From Adiantum capillus-veneris (taxonomy: Eukaryota; Streptophyta; Polypodiopsida; Polypodiales; Pteridaceae), in contig CM043964.1 in assembly GCA_014529385.2 (NCBI GenBank), positions 5,289,997-5,353,996 of the forward strand: a DNA stretch of 64,000 nt. Direction: 5' to 3'. Position 1 is the first letter of the stretch. Every line of letters begins with the position of its first letter. A program made the translations under genes and the position numbers. This document shows positions 1 to 13,013 of the stretch, piece after piece. The notes under the pieces are model-generated. The model searched no databases. It had not been told where the DNA came from and was given only the letters and a program-made list of their open reading frames with translations.

Positions 1-111
1 AAATGTTTAGTAGACGATAAAGTGCCTGGCTGATGGTCGAAGTGTTTGCTGGTCAAATTTGAAGTTGGCAGAGATGGTGGAACTAGGTTTTGGCCCCATA
101 TTTATGGGCAT
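1..111 (+). pseudogene. Gag fragment of element A, upstream half
   Basis: The translated stretch matches, with changes, the intact copy read on the minus strand at 24253-24170. It ends in the equivalent of GFGPIFTG just before the conserved EDPxDW of a Retrotrans_gag domain. The remainder resumes at 26360. The break is the insertion site of element B. Confidence 0.7.
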
Positions 112-724
112 TGGAGAGGGGGAATGGGGAACACGCCCAACACACAAAGGGAGCTGCCTCCTATAGCTTAGGGCATACAAAACACCCCAATCCAATCAGT
201 GAGCACCTTCAACTCACACAATTCCCGATATTGCACACACAATCAACCACAACTCAATGCACCCGCGCTCGAATAGACCATCAATCAATCCGCACGCATA
301 AAAAGGCCGCAATTTACCATCTACCCTTGCACACAAACACCACACGCTCTTTCTCTCTCCTTGCACACACACTCATTGGGGGGTGTATCCGCCATCACAC
401 ACCCGATACCACAGGCAACAGAGCAGAGAAAGAGAAGGGGAGAAGTAATGGCATGAAAAAAACGACCATTTTCAATAGGGGGACATCACTCTCAGCTCAA
501 AAAATACCATAGCTGCACTTGGCTTCACAAAATACATAGGGGGAGGTGCCCTCTCGGCCCTCTGTAGACAACCACTCTTTGTTGGCTTTTTCCCTCAAGG
601 TACACACCCTCTTGCTGGAAGCAAACAGCCCCTAAAATGTTCAAAAAAAACCTTTTATAGGGAGGGAGTATCCGTTTTTGGCATTTTTCCTCATTTGACA
701 ACACTTGGCGACATGCTTGCATTG

Positions 725-855
<131 letters not shown>

Positions 856-1410
856 CACGGGACCCCTCCCCTTAGTGAGCAATAGCGACCTCTCTATTGG
901 GGGTGAAGCTTGCCCTCAAAAAGGTTGGGGCTCTAAGGGCCGCGGGAACAGGCACCCCATCGGGTGCTACCACGTCATCTACCTACGACCACAAAATTCC
1001 CACACGCAAGAGCGCACGCCACTGACGTCACCCCTCATGGCTGTCGTCGCCAAAATAAGCCACACCAGCCCCCTCGCGCAACCACACCCCACCTGACCTG
1101 TCAATGCAGTCCCCCTCGGGGTCCGCCATCGCCATGAGCTCTAGCTCCTTTGCATTCTCTTAAGGGAGGTCACGCCCTAGGTCATATAGGGTGGGCACTT
1201 GAGCCCGTCCTGCACATACAGGACTAACTCATTCCATGTGTCCTCTGATTGTTCAATTGCACCCTTATGGGTTCCCAAAGAACACCATCACTCTCCAAAA
1301 ACCAGACCTCATGCATGATTTCAACCCATCACCCTTCTCCGCTCAGTGAGCCGATGGCCCTACTATAACTTCCCACCAAAAACTTGGGTTTCAGACTCCA
1401 CCTCCTCGAG

Positions 1411-1415
1411 CTCCC
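1411..1415. repeat. Target site duplication of D, left copy (CTCCC)
   Basis: CTCCC precedes LTR1 and recurs at 6929-6933 directly after LTR3. Confidence 0.9.
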
Positions 1416-1592
1416 TATCACGACAAGGGTCCTACGGGGAAAGGCCCAAACTAGGGGGTCAGGGACCTAGGCCAAGGGCCTGGACTGGACCAGTGTGGAT
1501 TGGGGATCCTCTTAGGGCAAGAGCTAGGAGCTAGGCCTATATAAAGGGCGGTAGGGAGGAGGATCCTAGGTCTTAGTTCCCTAGGCCTTACA
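1416..1592 (+). repeat. D LTR1
   Basis: 177 bp, from TATCACGAC to CCTTACA. The expected TG start is mutated to TA (LTR2 keeps TGTCAGG). It differs from LTR2 at roughly ten positions. It contains TATATAAA at 1538-1545. Confidence 0.9.
1538..1545 (+). promoter_or_regulatory. TATA box in D LTR1
   Basis: TATATAAA lies about 47 bp before the LTR end. The same motif is at 1777-1784 in LTR2 and 6874-6881 in LTR3, as expected for an LTR promoter. Confidence 0.6.
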
Positions 1593-1593
1593 T

Positions 1594-1605
1594 TGGTATC
1601 AGAGC
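1594..1605 (+). promoter_or_regulatory. Primer binding site of D mini-internal (tRNA-iMet)
   Basis: TGGTATCAGAGC, one base after LTR1. It is the standard plant LTR-element primer site, complementary to the 3' end of initiator tRNA-Met. Confidence 0.88.
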
Positions 1606-1654
1606 TATTCTTGGGTTCGTGGACCTTCCTTTGCATGCTTTTAGGGGGGAGTAA

Positions 1655-1831
1655 TGTCAGGACAAGGGTCCTACGGGGCAAGGCCCAACCTAGGGGCTCA
1701 GGGACCTAGGCCAAGGGCCTGGACTGGACCAGTGTGGACTGGGGATCTGCTTAGGGCAAGAGCTAGGAGCTAGGCCTATATAAAGGGCGATAGGGAGGAG
1801 GATCCTAGGTCTTAGTTTCCTAGGCCTTACA
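1655..1831 (+). repeat. D LTR2
   Basis: 177 bp, TGTCAGGAC to CCTTACA. It is preceded by the purine tract AGGGGGGAGTAA and followed by a second TGGTATCAGAGC at 1833-1844, so it is at once the 3' LTR of the mini-unit and the 5' LTR of the long unit. Confidence 0.92.
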
Positions 1832-1832
1832 T

Positions 1833-1844
1833 TGGTATCAGAGC
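1833..1844 (+). promoter_or_regulatory. Primer binding site of D long unit (tRNA-iMet)
   Basis: TGGTATCAGAGC, one base after LTR2. Confidence 0.9.
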
Positions 1845-2603
1845 TATTCTTAGGAACTGGGGGTCGTAACCTTCCTTTGCATGCTCATGCTATTATCAAC
1901 GGTGGAGAAGCGCCCTTGACAAGCGGGGAAGGCTGGGCCGAGGCCCAAGCAGTGTGTGCATAGCCTCTTGAGGCGAGGGGAGACGGTTTTTTGACCAACT
2001 CCAAACACCACAAGGGTGGTCTTGAAAGGTGCGCGAGGCCGAGCTATGACGTTCACGTCATAGGGCTGCAGCCCAGAAGGCATCACACAATGAGCTCCTA
2101 TGATTTCTTCCCTCTGCGCAGTTGCTTGCTCTGATGCCATTGCTGAGTTCAAGAGATACACACCTTGGCCGCCTAAGGGTTAATTTTTTGACCTTTTACA
2201 TTCAAGGGTGCGTGCCCACCCCCGGCCACACACACTCCATACAAGCAACAATCACCGGAGCACGACAAGGTGCTGCATCTTGGCAAATATTTGGCACACC
2301 TTCAACAATCTATCAGTTTGTTGCAATTGAAGAAAGTTAGTGAGCCTTGGTCGTGCAGTTTTCAACAAACTTACACTTGCAAAGTCTTTAAGCAATAATC
2401 TTTAAGGCTTGAAAAGCAGTTTTGTTTATTGGGAAGCTCGACTTTCTCAACACCTTCAATGTCATCGGCAATTTGAAGTTCCTTGGAGATTTCAACTCTT
2501 CATGAATTGTACCGTGGCTTGAAATTCACCTTCTTTACGACCGCAGGAGAAGTTAGAAAGGCTCATCATTGGCCTCTGTGTTCGATACGTCTACGAGTTT
2601 TTT

Positions 2604-3222
2604 TTGCACTCCAAGGTACTGTTTTCTCTTTTGTTCGCACAACACGGATTCGCCATGAGTGCGGAAATTGATGATCAACACATGTTTGTTTCACCTATGG
2701 ATGCCGTGTGGCCGGATACTCTCACGGAGGGTACCCATGTGGCAACCGGGATGGATGATGCTTACCCAGGTAGTCTATCTTTCTCTCCGCGAGTATCTAC
2801 ACCTCCACCTCAGAGCGTGTTTGATATTCTGGAGGATGATAGTAATTTTCCGGATGCCAGGGAGTTCGTCACTCGACAGGACTGGCAAACTTTTGAGACA
2901 CGATTTCGCAAGCTAGCTGTAGGGGTCCAAATATTGGCTACGCAAGTGGACAACCTCACACGATTAATTTACAATATGTTACCAGAATCATCTTCTCATT
3001 TGCCAGCAACCCAAGGGGTTGTCTGCCCAATAGTTATGACCAAAGAGGTCCAGCAGGCCGGTACAAGAGAAATCGGTTGGTCGATACAGATTTGGTCATG
3101 ACCAACGTGGTCAGGAAGCGACTCTCACAATCAGACTTCCAACAGGCAAAGCGTCAAAAATTATGCTTTTATTGCTTAGGAGCGCATAAAAAAAAACAGT
3201 GTCCACAAAGTGCGACAACTTA
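2604..3222 (+). pseudogene. Gag-like remnant of element D
   Basis: An open frame of about 165 codons (2604-3101) contains an acidic N-terminal half and a short helical stretch. A plausible start is the second Met, at about 2655, in MSAEIDDQHM. Beyond its stop, another frame at about 3160-3222 encodes a zinc knuckle, CFYCLGAHKKKQC (CX2CX3HX4C, one residue shorter than the usual CX2CX4HX4C), then a stop. I infer one gag gene broken by a frameshift near 3100. No pol reading frame follows. The family within LTR elements is not determined. Confidence 0.5.
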
Positions 3223-6200
3223 AGCATGATGCATGAGTTCGTGATTTGACATAAACTCCAGTTTTGGTGCACGACACAGTAGTTATATGGCTTTGAACCA
3301 TGTTAATGCTTAGCCATTTTCTCATACTTGCATATGGATTTTCAGCGTATTGTAAGTTTTTTGAATTGGGTACTATTATGCCCCAATTGCTTTTCTGCTA
3401 TAGTCATTTTTGGTATGACCAGTCACATCATCTCAGCTTATACGATCCGTCGAACACATTATGTGGTGCCTACGAGATCACTACATTTGAGTGTATAAGA
3501 TACACGTGTTTCCCCAATTTTACGTTTTGCATTTATTTTGGACAATATTGTTTGTTGTGCAAACACCAAATATTGGCCACTTTCACGTGACGCAAGCCAT
3601 CACTTTTGCCAAGGGTCCAAAAATTTTGTATACACGGCATGCTAGCTAGGTAGATTCAATTCTAACGCCTCATGCAATATGCTTCCGCTATTTCCCAGCA
3701 ACTTTGTCCCGGAAAAATTACGTTCTGGATTGTTTAAATTTTTGGTTGCTGTCAACGCACAACACCACTAACAAGAATCTAAAATTTCGACTAGACTCAC
3801 TGGCAAGGTGCCCTTTTCAAGTCATCCCCATACAGTCACGACCCATACATGGTAGATGGTCAAGATGTGACTTGTGTTACCTCTCTCGATGAGAGCGTCA
3901 TAGTATGCTTATAGGATAAGCTGCAAATCAGGCATAAGATGCCTAAGAGCACACATTCTGGGCACACACTCTAGAAATTTAAGGAAAGCTCCTCGGCCCA
4001 GCATGCTCTTCTTCTCTCTCTTTTTCTTATTTCTCTCAAGAATAATGAAAACTTTTTCAGAATCTTTTGATACATGTTTTGCTCGTAAGTCAGCCTGAGC
4101 CAAGGTGCTCTAACTCTCAACTAACATGTGGCTAAGATGCTACTCAGATTAGTGTTCATCGGTTCATCCTTTGAACACTAATTTGCATAATGGCTATGAG
4201 CCACACTGGCTAAGAGCCATTGTTAGGCCAAGGGTAAGACCTAACTATTGGCATTCTTTGGATAATTCTTTTTAAGATCAACCAGATCTACCCAGGGAAG
4301 TACACATCGACATTATTGAACAAGCAAGAGTCTTGTCATTACAGATATCTAGGGTGTCGTTTTTTCCACTACATGTTTTCATTGCGACACTCAAGTTTAG
4401 TTTTTTATACTCTTCAACTCACAGCAACTGAGCTCTATGAGGAAGTATCGATGCAGCAATCAATTGCGACAGCATGTCCGTCCATAAGAGCTCGACAGTT
4501 CACTTGTGTGGATTTCCTCCTCTCTCTATAGCACTACGGCGTGTCTATGGACATACTGTTTTGGGGCAAGACCCGGCGGGTGATTGTTACATCACCCCAT
4601 AGGCATTAAGAATCACAGTTTGATCTGCATTGAGGATCATAGTTGATCTCTCCCAGTTATACTTTCAAGGAAAGAGTTCCGCAATCTACCAAACGCGGTA
4701 GCTGACGGACACACTTTTCAAGTTGATTCCAATCATTCTGTCACACGGTTGACTATGTTGGGTTACCGTTATCTGCTAGTTGATCAGTTTCTACAAAGAG
4801 TCTTACCAAGGGGTTTGACTACGTAGATTCTAATCCAAGGGCTTGGATTGCAAAGGCAACACCCAGGGTTCCCAGTGCAATGTTTTTTATTTTTTCAGGT
4901 AGGGGACGTGCTCCTGTCCATTTGAATACAGGTAAGAGTACATTACATTTAATCTCCAGGTACGCATTTATTGATTTGGGGTTATTCCATTTTTAGTATG
5001 CTTTGCTTGGTTTTTCAAGACTTCTAAGTACGCTTGAATGTTACAGAGCCATGCCAAGGGCATGTCGACACAAAGTATTTTGGGCCAAGTTTCCAATCTA
5101 TCTTTCTGTCTTATGCTGTTACGAACCTACTTGTAGGTTCAATTTATCACATGGGATACAACATGGTCTAGGAACTCAATGAGTTTGGTTTAGCCAGTGT
5201 GGAGCAAGATAATGAGGGTCCCTCTCACTCTCGTCGCAGAGTGTTTTGTAGTTCCTCCACACACAAGTACATCTTGTACTTGATGGATGTCGTTTTTTCG
5301 GCCATCCTTATTTGATACATATTCCACATGTGGTGAATATGAGTATCTGGGACTGACACTGGCGCCTAATTCTTAATGATGTGTCATGACGAAGTCCCTA
5401 CATGCTGGTCACATTCGTTTATTAGACCATTTGGAGCACACCATATCAGGAACAATTTTTGCCAAAAATTGTCGGGTACTCAGTACAGATTTGTTGCGAT
5501 GACAAGTGTTGTGAAACTACCTTAACGTAGGGTCGTTACTACATATAGCCAAGTATGCTAAGTTACTGAGAATGTCTCATGGTTGGTACCTAGGTGTGAC
5601 TGATCTTTCACATTCTGTTATGGTCCAACTCTTGTTGAAAGGCTTTCACTTACGTACCGTGGAAAGTCCCGTCATGGAATTGCGGTTTGGATAAATTTGT
5701 GTTAAATGCATGCACAATAAGTGTTATGGACCCTAGTGTTTAACACTGATTTATTTGGAGCGGCATGCCAATTCATGGACTTTATTCTCTCTGCACCTTT
5801 TTCAACGCATGTGCAATCTCTCCTGTAGATTTATTATGAGTTTACACCCTGCCATACAAGGCACTAGCTCAGGATGGGTGTCTACGGTTGGATGGTCTAA
5901 ACTCTAGGAGCTTACTCTAGACCCGCTTTCAACCTAGTTGGTTGTCTTCACTCCATATAAAAAATATGGCTAGATAGTCAATGATTGAGTCCTAGTTTAT
6001 TCACAGTCAGGGAAGACTGTCTATGAGTGGTTGGGGAACAACACCTCACTGTTACTGCCGCTATTCATCTCGTGTTGGATGGGTAGCTTACAGATATTTC
6101 TTTTGATAAAGGATCTGCTAATAGCATACATTAGCACAATGCATTTTTGAATAGATGATTTTCTCCCTATTCTAGAATTTGCTTAAGCACGGTTTTCAAC

Positions 6201-6755
6201 TTTGAACACCTACTGTGGTGGGGTTGGAGATTGTTTCAATAGTTTCATACATCAAGGACTTACCAGGTGTGTTGACAAAGTATGTTGGAAAATAACCTTC
6301 ATTAGGGATGAACATGTAGTTCTTTGTGTTCCAAACTATTCAGAATTCTAACAAGAGGACACTCCCTATCTATGAACTTTACAAGATACTCACGCAAGTA
6401 AGAAATCTGGCTCACAACTGGATGGAACTTTACGCCAAGGTTTCCTTGCATTATTCCAGTACCTTCAGAAGATCTGAAAACTGGTTATGCCTTTGGAAAA
6501 CTCTTAGTTGTGGTTACTCCTTTACAGTACTCAAGTGAGTTATAAATGGAGTTACCATTTAGACCCAAGTGGTTGCAAAAGGACAACAATGTTGAAAATC
6601 AAGATGTTGCTCTTGATTTCATTGAACCTCCTCACTGCACCAATTATCGGTCATACAGACAACTGGCTCACGTATGGGATGTCAATAAAGAAAACATCGG
6701 TATCCTTAAGAAGATATTACTACTTGTGTTTTCGAAGACAAAAACTCTTCATTAA
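3223..6755 (+). other. Decayed interior of element D
   Basis: There is no open frame over about 100 codons and no recognisable protease, RT or integrase motif. A short open stretch at 6546-6755 ends just before the purine tract and could be the end of an old pol or another gene. I see no RNA gene or clear repeat in it. Confidence 0.5.
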
Positions 6756-6766
6756 GGGGGGAGTAA
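6756..6766 (+). promoter_or_regulatory. Polypurine tract of D
   Basis: AGGGGGGAGTAA-type tract directly before LTR3, the same as before LTR2. It primes plus-strand DNA synthesis. Confidence 0.8.
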
Positions 6767-6928
6767 TATCAAGACAAGGGTCCTACGGGGCAAGGCCCAA
6801 CCTAGGGGGTTAGGGACCTAGGCCAAGGGCCTGGATTGGGGATCTTCTTAGGGCAAGAGCTAGGAGCTAGGCCTATATAAAGGGAGGTAGGGAGGAGGAT
6901 CCTAGGTCTCAGTTCCCTAGGACTTACA
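6767..6928 (+). repeat. D LTR3
   Basis: 162 bp, TATCAAGAC to ACTTACA. It lacks about 15 bp present in LTR1 and LTR2 around the CTGGACCAGTG motif. It is followed by the TSD CTCCC at 6929-6933. Confidence 0.9.
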
Positions 6929-7288
6929 CTCCCTCTGTCTTTTTCCCTTTTGGTGGCCTTGAACGGTGCCTCCCAAATCAGAAAAAAAACATCTGACATT
7001 CCACTGTCGTCACAAATTTTCGGCTTTGAGTTGCAATAACTCCCCACTCCGAGCTTCGATTGGGGTTCTGTCAATTCCTCCTAACTCCACATGATGCATA
7101 CTACCACTGAGAACCTTGGCAAGCTCCAAGAAATCACCACAGACACATTTTCTAGTGCGGCCAAACCACCCCAAAACTAGTCCCCGTCCAAACTAATTCA
7201 GCTCATATCTTGCAATTCGTAGCTCCGATCATCGATTTGAAAAGACCAACATACTCCATAGATCAAGTACTCTAACACTATCATCTCA

Positions 7289-10200
7289 TGTGAGGTCCCC
7301 AAACCCACCGACACCAAAAGCGGGATGGGACCATTGACAGGTCTCTAGGCCTACTAAAATCAAAGTCCCTAAGCAAGAAGAATTCCAGGGAATTCACCCT
7401 TACCATTGACAATGGTTTAGGTTTATAGCCCTAGAAGAAGACCTAGTCCTGTCTCGCAATGGAAACGGGACCACTTGAAAAAAAAACTATTCCGGCCCTA
7501 TAACTTCCCTCATTCAGATTAAGGTTTCCTTAGCCAATGCTTTTTTCCCCCTAACATATGTGAGGGCTTAACCGTTGGTGGGTTCCTCTTCCAAGTGAAG
7601 AAGTTTCTAAACGTTTTAGTACGCGGGAATGGATAGTTACCTGACTAAACAGGTCCACCCGTCCATGATTGACAACCTTAGTCAATCCCCACTTACCACC
7701 CCGCACTCACACATGATTTCTGTGTTGTTTAATTACTACCACATTCTTCTCACAATTAAAACAGTGATTTGTTTTAACTTTCGTAACTGAATTTCATTAA
7801 GACAACCCTTGAAAACAGTATTGAAAACATTCTTTTAGCAAACAAACATCTTTAGACTTAAGACAAGGTACTATCATTCTGAAGTATCTCTGACCAGTAC
7901 TAGCTTGTCTCAAGAACACCTATAAAGGGGTGAAAACACGTCACCCATTCCTTATTTATAAAAACCGGGGTGAAAAAAGCCATCACCCATAGTCCGGGCA
8001 CCCATATGCCAACCGGTTGCCCATACAACCAGGCGGTTCCTCTAGGATAAACTTGATATCCTAAGTAATATCCACAAGCACAAACAAAGCACGGGGTAAA
8101 GACTCCACATGCGGTGAGGAAACCGACTCATCCATGGCGGAATCGCCATCATTACTCATTACCTGGAGTAAAATATTCTAAGGAATCAAAGGTGTCTTGA
8201 GACAAGCTGTCTTAAGGATGGTCAAACATTTCTTTCCTAGGTCAATCAGTCATAACCCAATCATTTCTTTCCTATTTTTACAATCATTGCTCGTTGGTTT
8301 TTTGGAAGTTACCTTCCATTTACAGCTAGTTTATCCTTCCTAACCCTTACGTATGCAATGCTAACTTAGAAATGAACTTTAAAAGACTTAAGCGAACAAA
8401 ATAGAAATCCACCTAGGACTGGTCGTCCATGTGCTGCTGAGCTGGTGCCTGCAGACTTTCCTCCGTAGGCCTATGACTAGGCCCAGCCTCATGGTCATGA
8501 GTGGCTTTATTCCTTTTGTTGCTAATATCCTCTTCCTCGGTAAGAGGATTTCCTCTGGTTCTCTTTGGAGCCATATTGACAACCTTTATAAAAGGACTTA
8601 ATCGATTAGAAGATTAATTGAATAATCCCCTTTCTTCCTTTTTTACCCAAAAATAAGGATTTTTGGAATAGGTATCCTTGATGGTTATTGGATGAGATAT
8701 TTTTCCTGTACTTCCTTGTACTATTAGTATTTTCCCATAATTATCATATAATTATGAGAACTATTTTACTGGATTTCTCCTTAGTCTATATTCCAAAAAT
8801 ATTCTATTTTTTTGGCTAAATTGTAAGTTACCTTTCTGTTAGTGGATTACTCACCCTAGATGTAATTTGATATGTTCTATCTTTAAGAATTTTTTGATTA
8901 ACTCATAAAATTGATTTAAAACTTTTTCCTTCGATAATTATGGTCTAATTTAGGCAAACTTTGCCGATAGTAATTTGTTATACCAATTATTTAGGCTAAG
9001 GTAATTTTCCCAACCTTCAATAGTGATTTTTGAGCTCAGGTATTTATTGGGTAATTATATAAATTCATTTACTATTTTTCTTTCTCTATCTATTTTATAC
9101 ACAAAATCGGTTACTTTTAAAAGTATCTAAACTAATTAATTGAGGTTAAGATAATTATCATGGGTTCCGTAAGATGTGATTTACCTCTGACAATTATCTC
9201 AAAACATTTGGGATTATTTTGCTATTTTTTTCCCTTTTATTTTCTCCTAAAAATAGTGTAATTCTGTTGAGATATTTAGTTAGAATAATTATTTGAGGTT
9301 AAGATAATTATCAAGGGTTTTGTAAGATGTGATTTACCTCTAATACTTATCTCACATCATTTTGGATTAGTTTGCTATTTTCTCCCTTTTATTGTCTCCT
9401 GAAAATAGAGTAATTCTATTGAGATAATTAGGTGAGCTAATTATTTGAGCTTAAGATAATTATCACGGATTTCCTAAGATTTGACTAACCTCTAATAATT
9501 ATCTCAAATCATTTTGAATCAATTTGCTATTTTTCCTCTTTTAATTTCTCCTCAAACCAGCGTAATTATGTTGAGATAATTAGGTGAGCTAATTATTTGA
9601 GGTTAAGATAATTATCACGAATTACTTAAGACATGATGTACCTCTGATAATTATATCAAAGCATTTTGGATCAATTTGCTATTTTCACTCTTTTAATTTC
9701 CCCTATAAACAGTGTACTTAGGCTGAAATAATTAGTTAAACTAATTATCTGAGGTTAAGATAATTATCACTGGTTCCATAAGATGTGATTTACCTTTAAT
9801 AATTATCTCAAAGCATTTGAAATTAGTTTGCTATTTCCCCCCTTTTAATTTCTCCTTAAAATAGTGTAATTCTGTTGAGATAATTAGTTAGACTAACTAT
9901 CTGAGATTAAGATAATTATCACGAGTTTTATAAGATGTGATTTAGCTCTAAAAGTTATCTCAAATCATTTTGGATTAGTGTGCTATTTTCTCCCTTTTAT
10001 TTTCTCCAAAAAACATAGTAATTCTATTGAGATAATTAAGTGAGTTAATTATCTGAGGTTAATATAGTTATCAAGGATTTTTTAATATGTGTTTTACCTC
10101 TGATAATTATCTCAAATCATTTTGGATCAATTTTCTATTTTCCCCCTTTTAATTTCCCCTCAAAACAGTGTAATTATGCTGAGATAATTAAGTGAGCTAA

Positions 10201-11703
10201 TTATCTGAGGTTAAGATAATTATCATGGGTTTTATAAGATGTGATTTACCTTTGATTATTATCTCACAGCATTTTGGATCAATTTTCTATTCTCCCCCGT
10301 TTAATTTCCCCTAAAAACATTGTAATTATACTGAGATAATTAGTTAAAAAAAATATCTGAGGTGAAGATAATTATTACGAGTTTCATAAGATATGATTCA
10401 ACTCTGATAATTATTTCAAATCATTTTGAATCAATTTACTATTTTTTCCCTTTTAATGTTTCCTAAAAACAGTGTAATTCTGCTAAGATAATTAGGCAAA
10501 TTAATTATTTGAGGTTAAGATAATTATCAGATAATTTCTAAGATGTGATATACCTCTGATATTTATCTCAAAGCATTTTGGATCAACTTTCTATTTTCCC
10601 CCTTTTAATTTCTCCAAAAAACAGTGTAATTCTGCTAAGATATTTAGGTAAACTAATTATCTGAGGTAAATATGATTATCACAAGTTTTCTAAGATGTAT
10701 TCTACCTCTGATAAATATCTCAAAGCATTTTGGATTAGTTTGATTATTTCCCCCTTTACTTTTCTCTCAAAAACAGGGTAATTCTGCTTAATTAATTATG
10801 AAAATTACTCAAAAAATTACAAGATAAGTTTCCTAGCATAATGATAGTCTAATACAACTTTGATAATTATCTCATATTAATCTAAACTTAATTAGTATAA
10901 TTATCATTAATTTATGGTTAAAATGAGTAATTTCAGTCCTAATAATTAATTACCTTAGTATCCCTAAGCTTAATAACAATAATCAGCAGATAATTTTGAA
11001 TTAAGAGAGGATTTTTTAGTATACATAGGTTTAATCTTCAATTAATTAAGAAATTTGTAAATAGGTTAACCTAGCCTTGCTAATTAAGAAAGGTTAGTGC
11101 TAATTACCGTTGATTAACCAACTAGAGTTTTGCTCTCTCGTGATTTTTGCATAAAGGTATCTCTAGATGAGAGAGAATGTACCAAGGCTCGGAGTCTAAT
11201 TTTTTGTGATGGAAGGGGGTCTTTTTATAGTTTTTTTGGGCCCCTGGGTTGTTCTTGGTAGGTTCTGGCACCTCAAGCCAGGCCCCAGCTTCCATGTAGC
11301 ACCACTTGCTGCTAAAACTGTCTAGGGCAGGTTCACCACAGCTCCACACAGCCCCCTCAGCTTCCAAAATCGATTTTGACTAATTTCACTCATTTTTAAT
11401 GATGAAAATTGAAAATATCGGTAATTTGTAGAACCTTATGATAAGAAAGTCTTTGTTAATAATTATTACTGAAACCATCCAGTTTTACTTAACTAATTGA
11501 ATTCCTAGTGTAACCTTTCAGGGCCCATAACTTTTCCAAATTTTATCGGAATCTGAATCTGAAAAACACTAACCATAGTAAAGCTCTGGTTATGATTTCA
11601 AAAATACCAATATCATCCATGATTGAATCATTTTACAGTGTTTTCAAGTTAAATTTACAGGCTTTGTACAATTTCTAAGCTTTCAGAAAATGAAAACCTT
11701 ACA
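7289..11703 (-). repeat. Left (3') LTR of element E
   Basis: On the plus strand it runs from TGTGAGGTCC to AACCTTACA. At 4.4 kb it is far longer than most LTRs. A purine-rich tract (minus reading TTAAGTTGGGGTGAT) at 11704-11718 abuts it. It contains the tandem array at 9125-10790. Positions 7970-11703 align with 15170-18473. Confidence 0.9.
9125..10790. repeat. About 152 bp tandem array inside E left LTR, about 11 units
   Basis: The marker GAGGTTAAGATAATTATCA recurs with changes near 9142, 9297, 9448, 9599, 9750, 9903, 10055, 10206, 10359, 10510 and 10663, a step of 151-155 bp. Each unit also carries an AAGATGTGATTTACCTC block and a TGATAATTATCTCAAA block, so each unit contains the palindromic core GATAATTATC twice. 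Confidence 0.93.
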
Positions 11704-11738
11704 ATCACCCCAACTTAAGGAATTGAGATGTCATTATC

Positions 11739-12960
11739 TCAACCAAAATTGGGGAAATCTTTGCGAATTGATACTTCGTCCTCCCATGTGGCGTATTTAG
11801 TGGGGTAGTCCTTCCATTTTACTAAATGTTCTCTGATAACTCTGTTTCGTAGACTCGTTTTCCTAGTATCAAGAATACAATCTGGTTGGAGTTCAAGAAT
11901 TCCCTGCTTCTGCATCACAATCTCTTCTTCATCTAGAGTGTGATTGGGATTTGGGATGTAGGGTTTTAGAAGACTGATATGGAATACATTATGGACCTTG
12001 AAGTATTCAGGTAGTTTTAATTTGTAAGCTTGTTCATTGATTACTTTAATCACTTCATAAGGTCCACAATATCTTGGGCTTAGTTTTTTGTATTTTTCCA
12101 AGGAGAAAGTGCTTCTCTTTGGCCGTACCCTAAGGAATACTTTATCCCCTTGTTTGAAAAACTGATCAGATCCTTTTTGATCGGCATAATGTTTTTGGTG
12201 GTCCTTAGCTGCCTGAATGTCTTGTTGTATGGCTTTGGTTTGGGCATCCATCTCCTCCAACATTTGCTTTGAAACTTCTACTCTTGTAGTAGGGTCAGAA
12301 AAGTTTTGATATACATTCATGCCCATAAAGAGCATTCAATGGTGACATCCCAATGCTTTTATGAAATTATAGGCGAATTCCACCAGAGGAAGAAATTGTA
12401 TCCATTTTCGGGGTTCTCTGCTACAGTAGGCTCTAAGGATGTCTTCAATAACTTGATTCACTCTTTTCGTCTAGCCGTCCGTCTAAGGGTGATAGGCTTT
12501 ACTGAAACATAGCTGGGTACCTAAGAATTCAAATAAAGCTTTCCAAAATTTTGAAGTAAATTTTGCGTCTCTGTCACTGACTATTCTCTTATGAAGTCCA
12601 TGTAATCTGAAGATCTCTTTGATAAATAAACGCCTTATGTCTGATGCAGTGTAAGTTGTTTTTATAGGCATCAAATGAGATACTTTAGTCAGTATATCCA
12701 CTACCACCATAATGGAGTCGTAACCCCCTTGAACAGTGGGAAGTCCTATTACAAAGTCCATGCTAATGAGTTACCACTTTATTTGAGGAATGTCCAGAGG
12801 TTGAAGTTTTCCTGGCATCATTACTCGTTCAGCCTTAATCCTTTGGCAGAAAAGATATTGTTTGATGTAGCGAAGTATATCTCCTTTCAGTCCTGGCCAG
12901 AAATAGCTTTTTCTTATGGCATTAAGGGTCTTTGCATAGCCAAGATGGTCGGGAACTGGA
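11739..12960 (-). pseudogene. Integrase and chromodomain end of E pol
   Basis: Read on the minus strand. The core has a first catalytic Asp in SMDFVIGLP (at 12761), a second in IVSDRDAKF, then HP-stop-TDG-stop-TKRVNQ where functional relatives have HPQTDGQTERVNQ. Both Gln codons are TAG (12485-12483 and 12473-12471). The C-terminal frame (12335-11739, 198 residues) has the usual GDKVFLR and FHVSLLKPY-like motifs and ends in a chromodomain (residues about 150-195, REHLVKWKDYPTKYATWEDE). Chromodomains steer integration to marked chromatin. The zinc-binding part lies around 12860-12960, broken. Confidence 0.88.
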
Positions 12961-13013
12961 GTGTTGTGTCCTTCATAAAGGATTAACTCCTTTAATGTTG
13001 GATTCTTAGGAAT

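Larger units (their letters stand above)
1416..6928 (+). mobile_element. Element D: LTR retrotransposon with three LTRs in tandem
   Basis: The order is LTR1 (1416-1592), a 62 bp mini-internal segment (1593-1654), LTR2 (1655-1831), a 4.9 kb internal region (1832-6766) and LTR3 (6767-6928). It is flanked by the direct repeat CTCCC at 1411-1415 and 6929-6933. The uninterrupted B LTR at about 25648 has CTCCC once. Both internal segments begin with the initiator tRNA-Met primer site and end with the same purine tract AGGGGGGAGTAA. The LTRs are unusually short (162-177 bp). Only a gag-like reading frame is recognisable, so the element is non-autonomous or decayed. Confidence 0.9.

Noticed and set aside
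3223-6755. Possible pol domains of element D
   Set aside because: I tried all plus frames by eye and found no convincing RT, RNase H or integrase motif. A profile search would decide.
9125-10790. Regularly spaced repeats resembling a CRISPR array
   Set aside because: The whole 152 bp unit is repeated, with no unique spacers. It lies in an LTR of a plant retrotransposon and exists in a second copy at 16300-17510.
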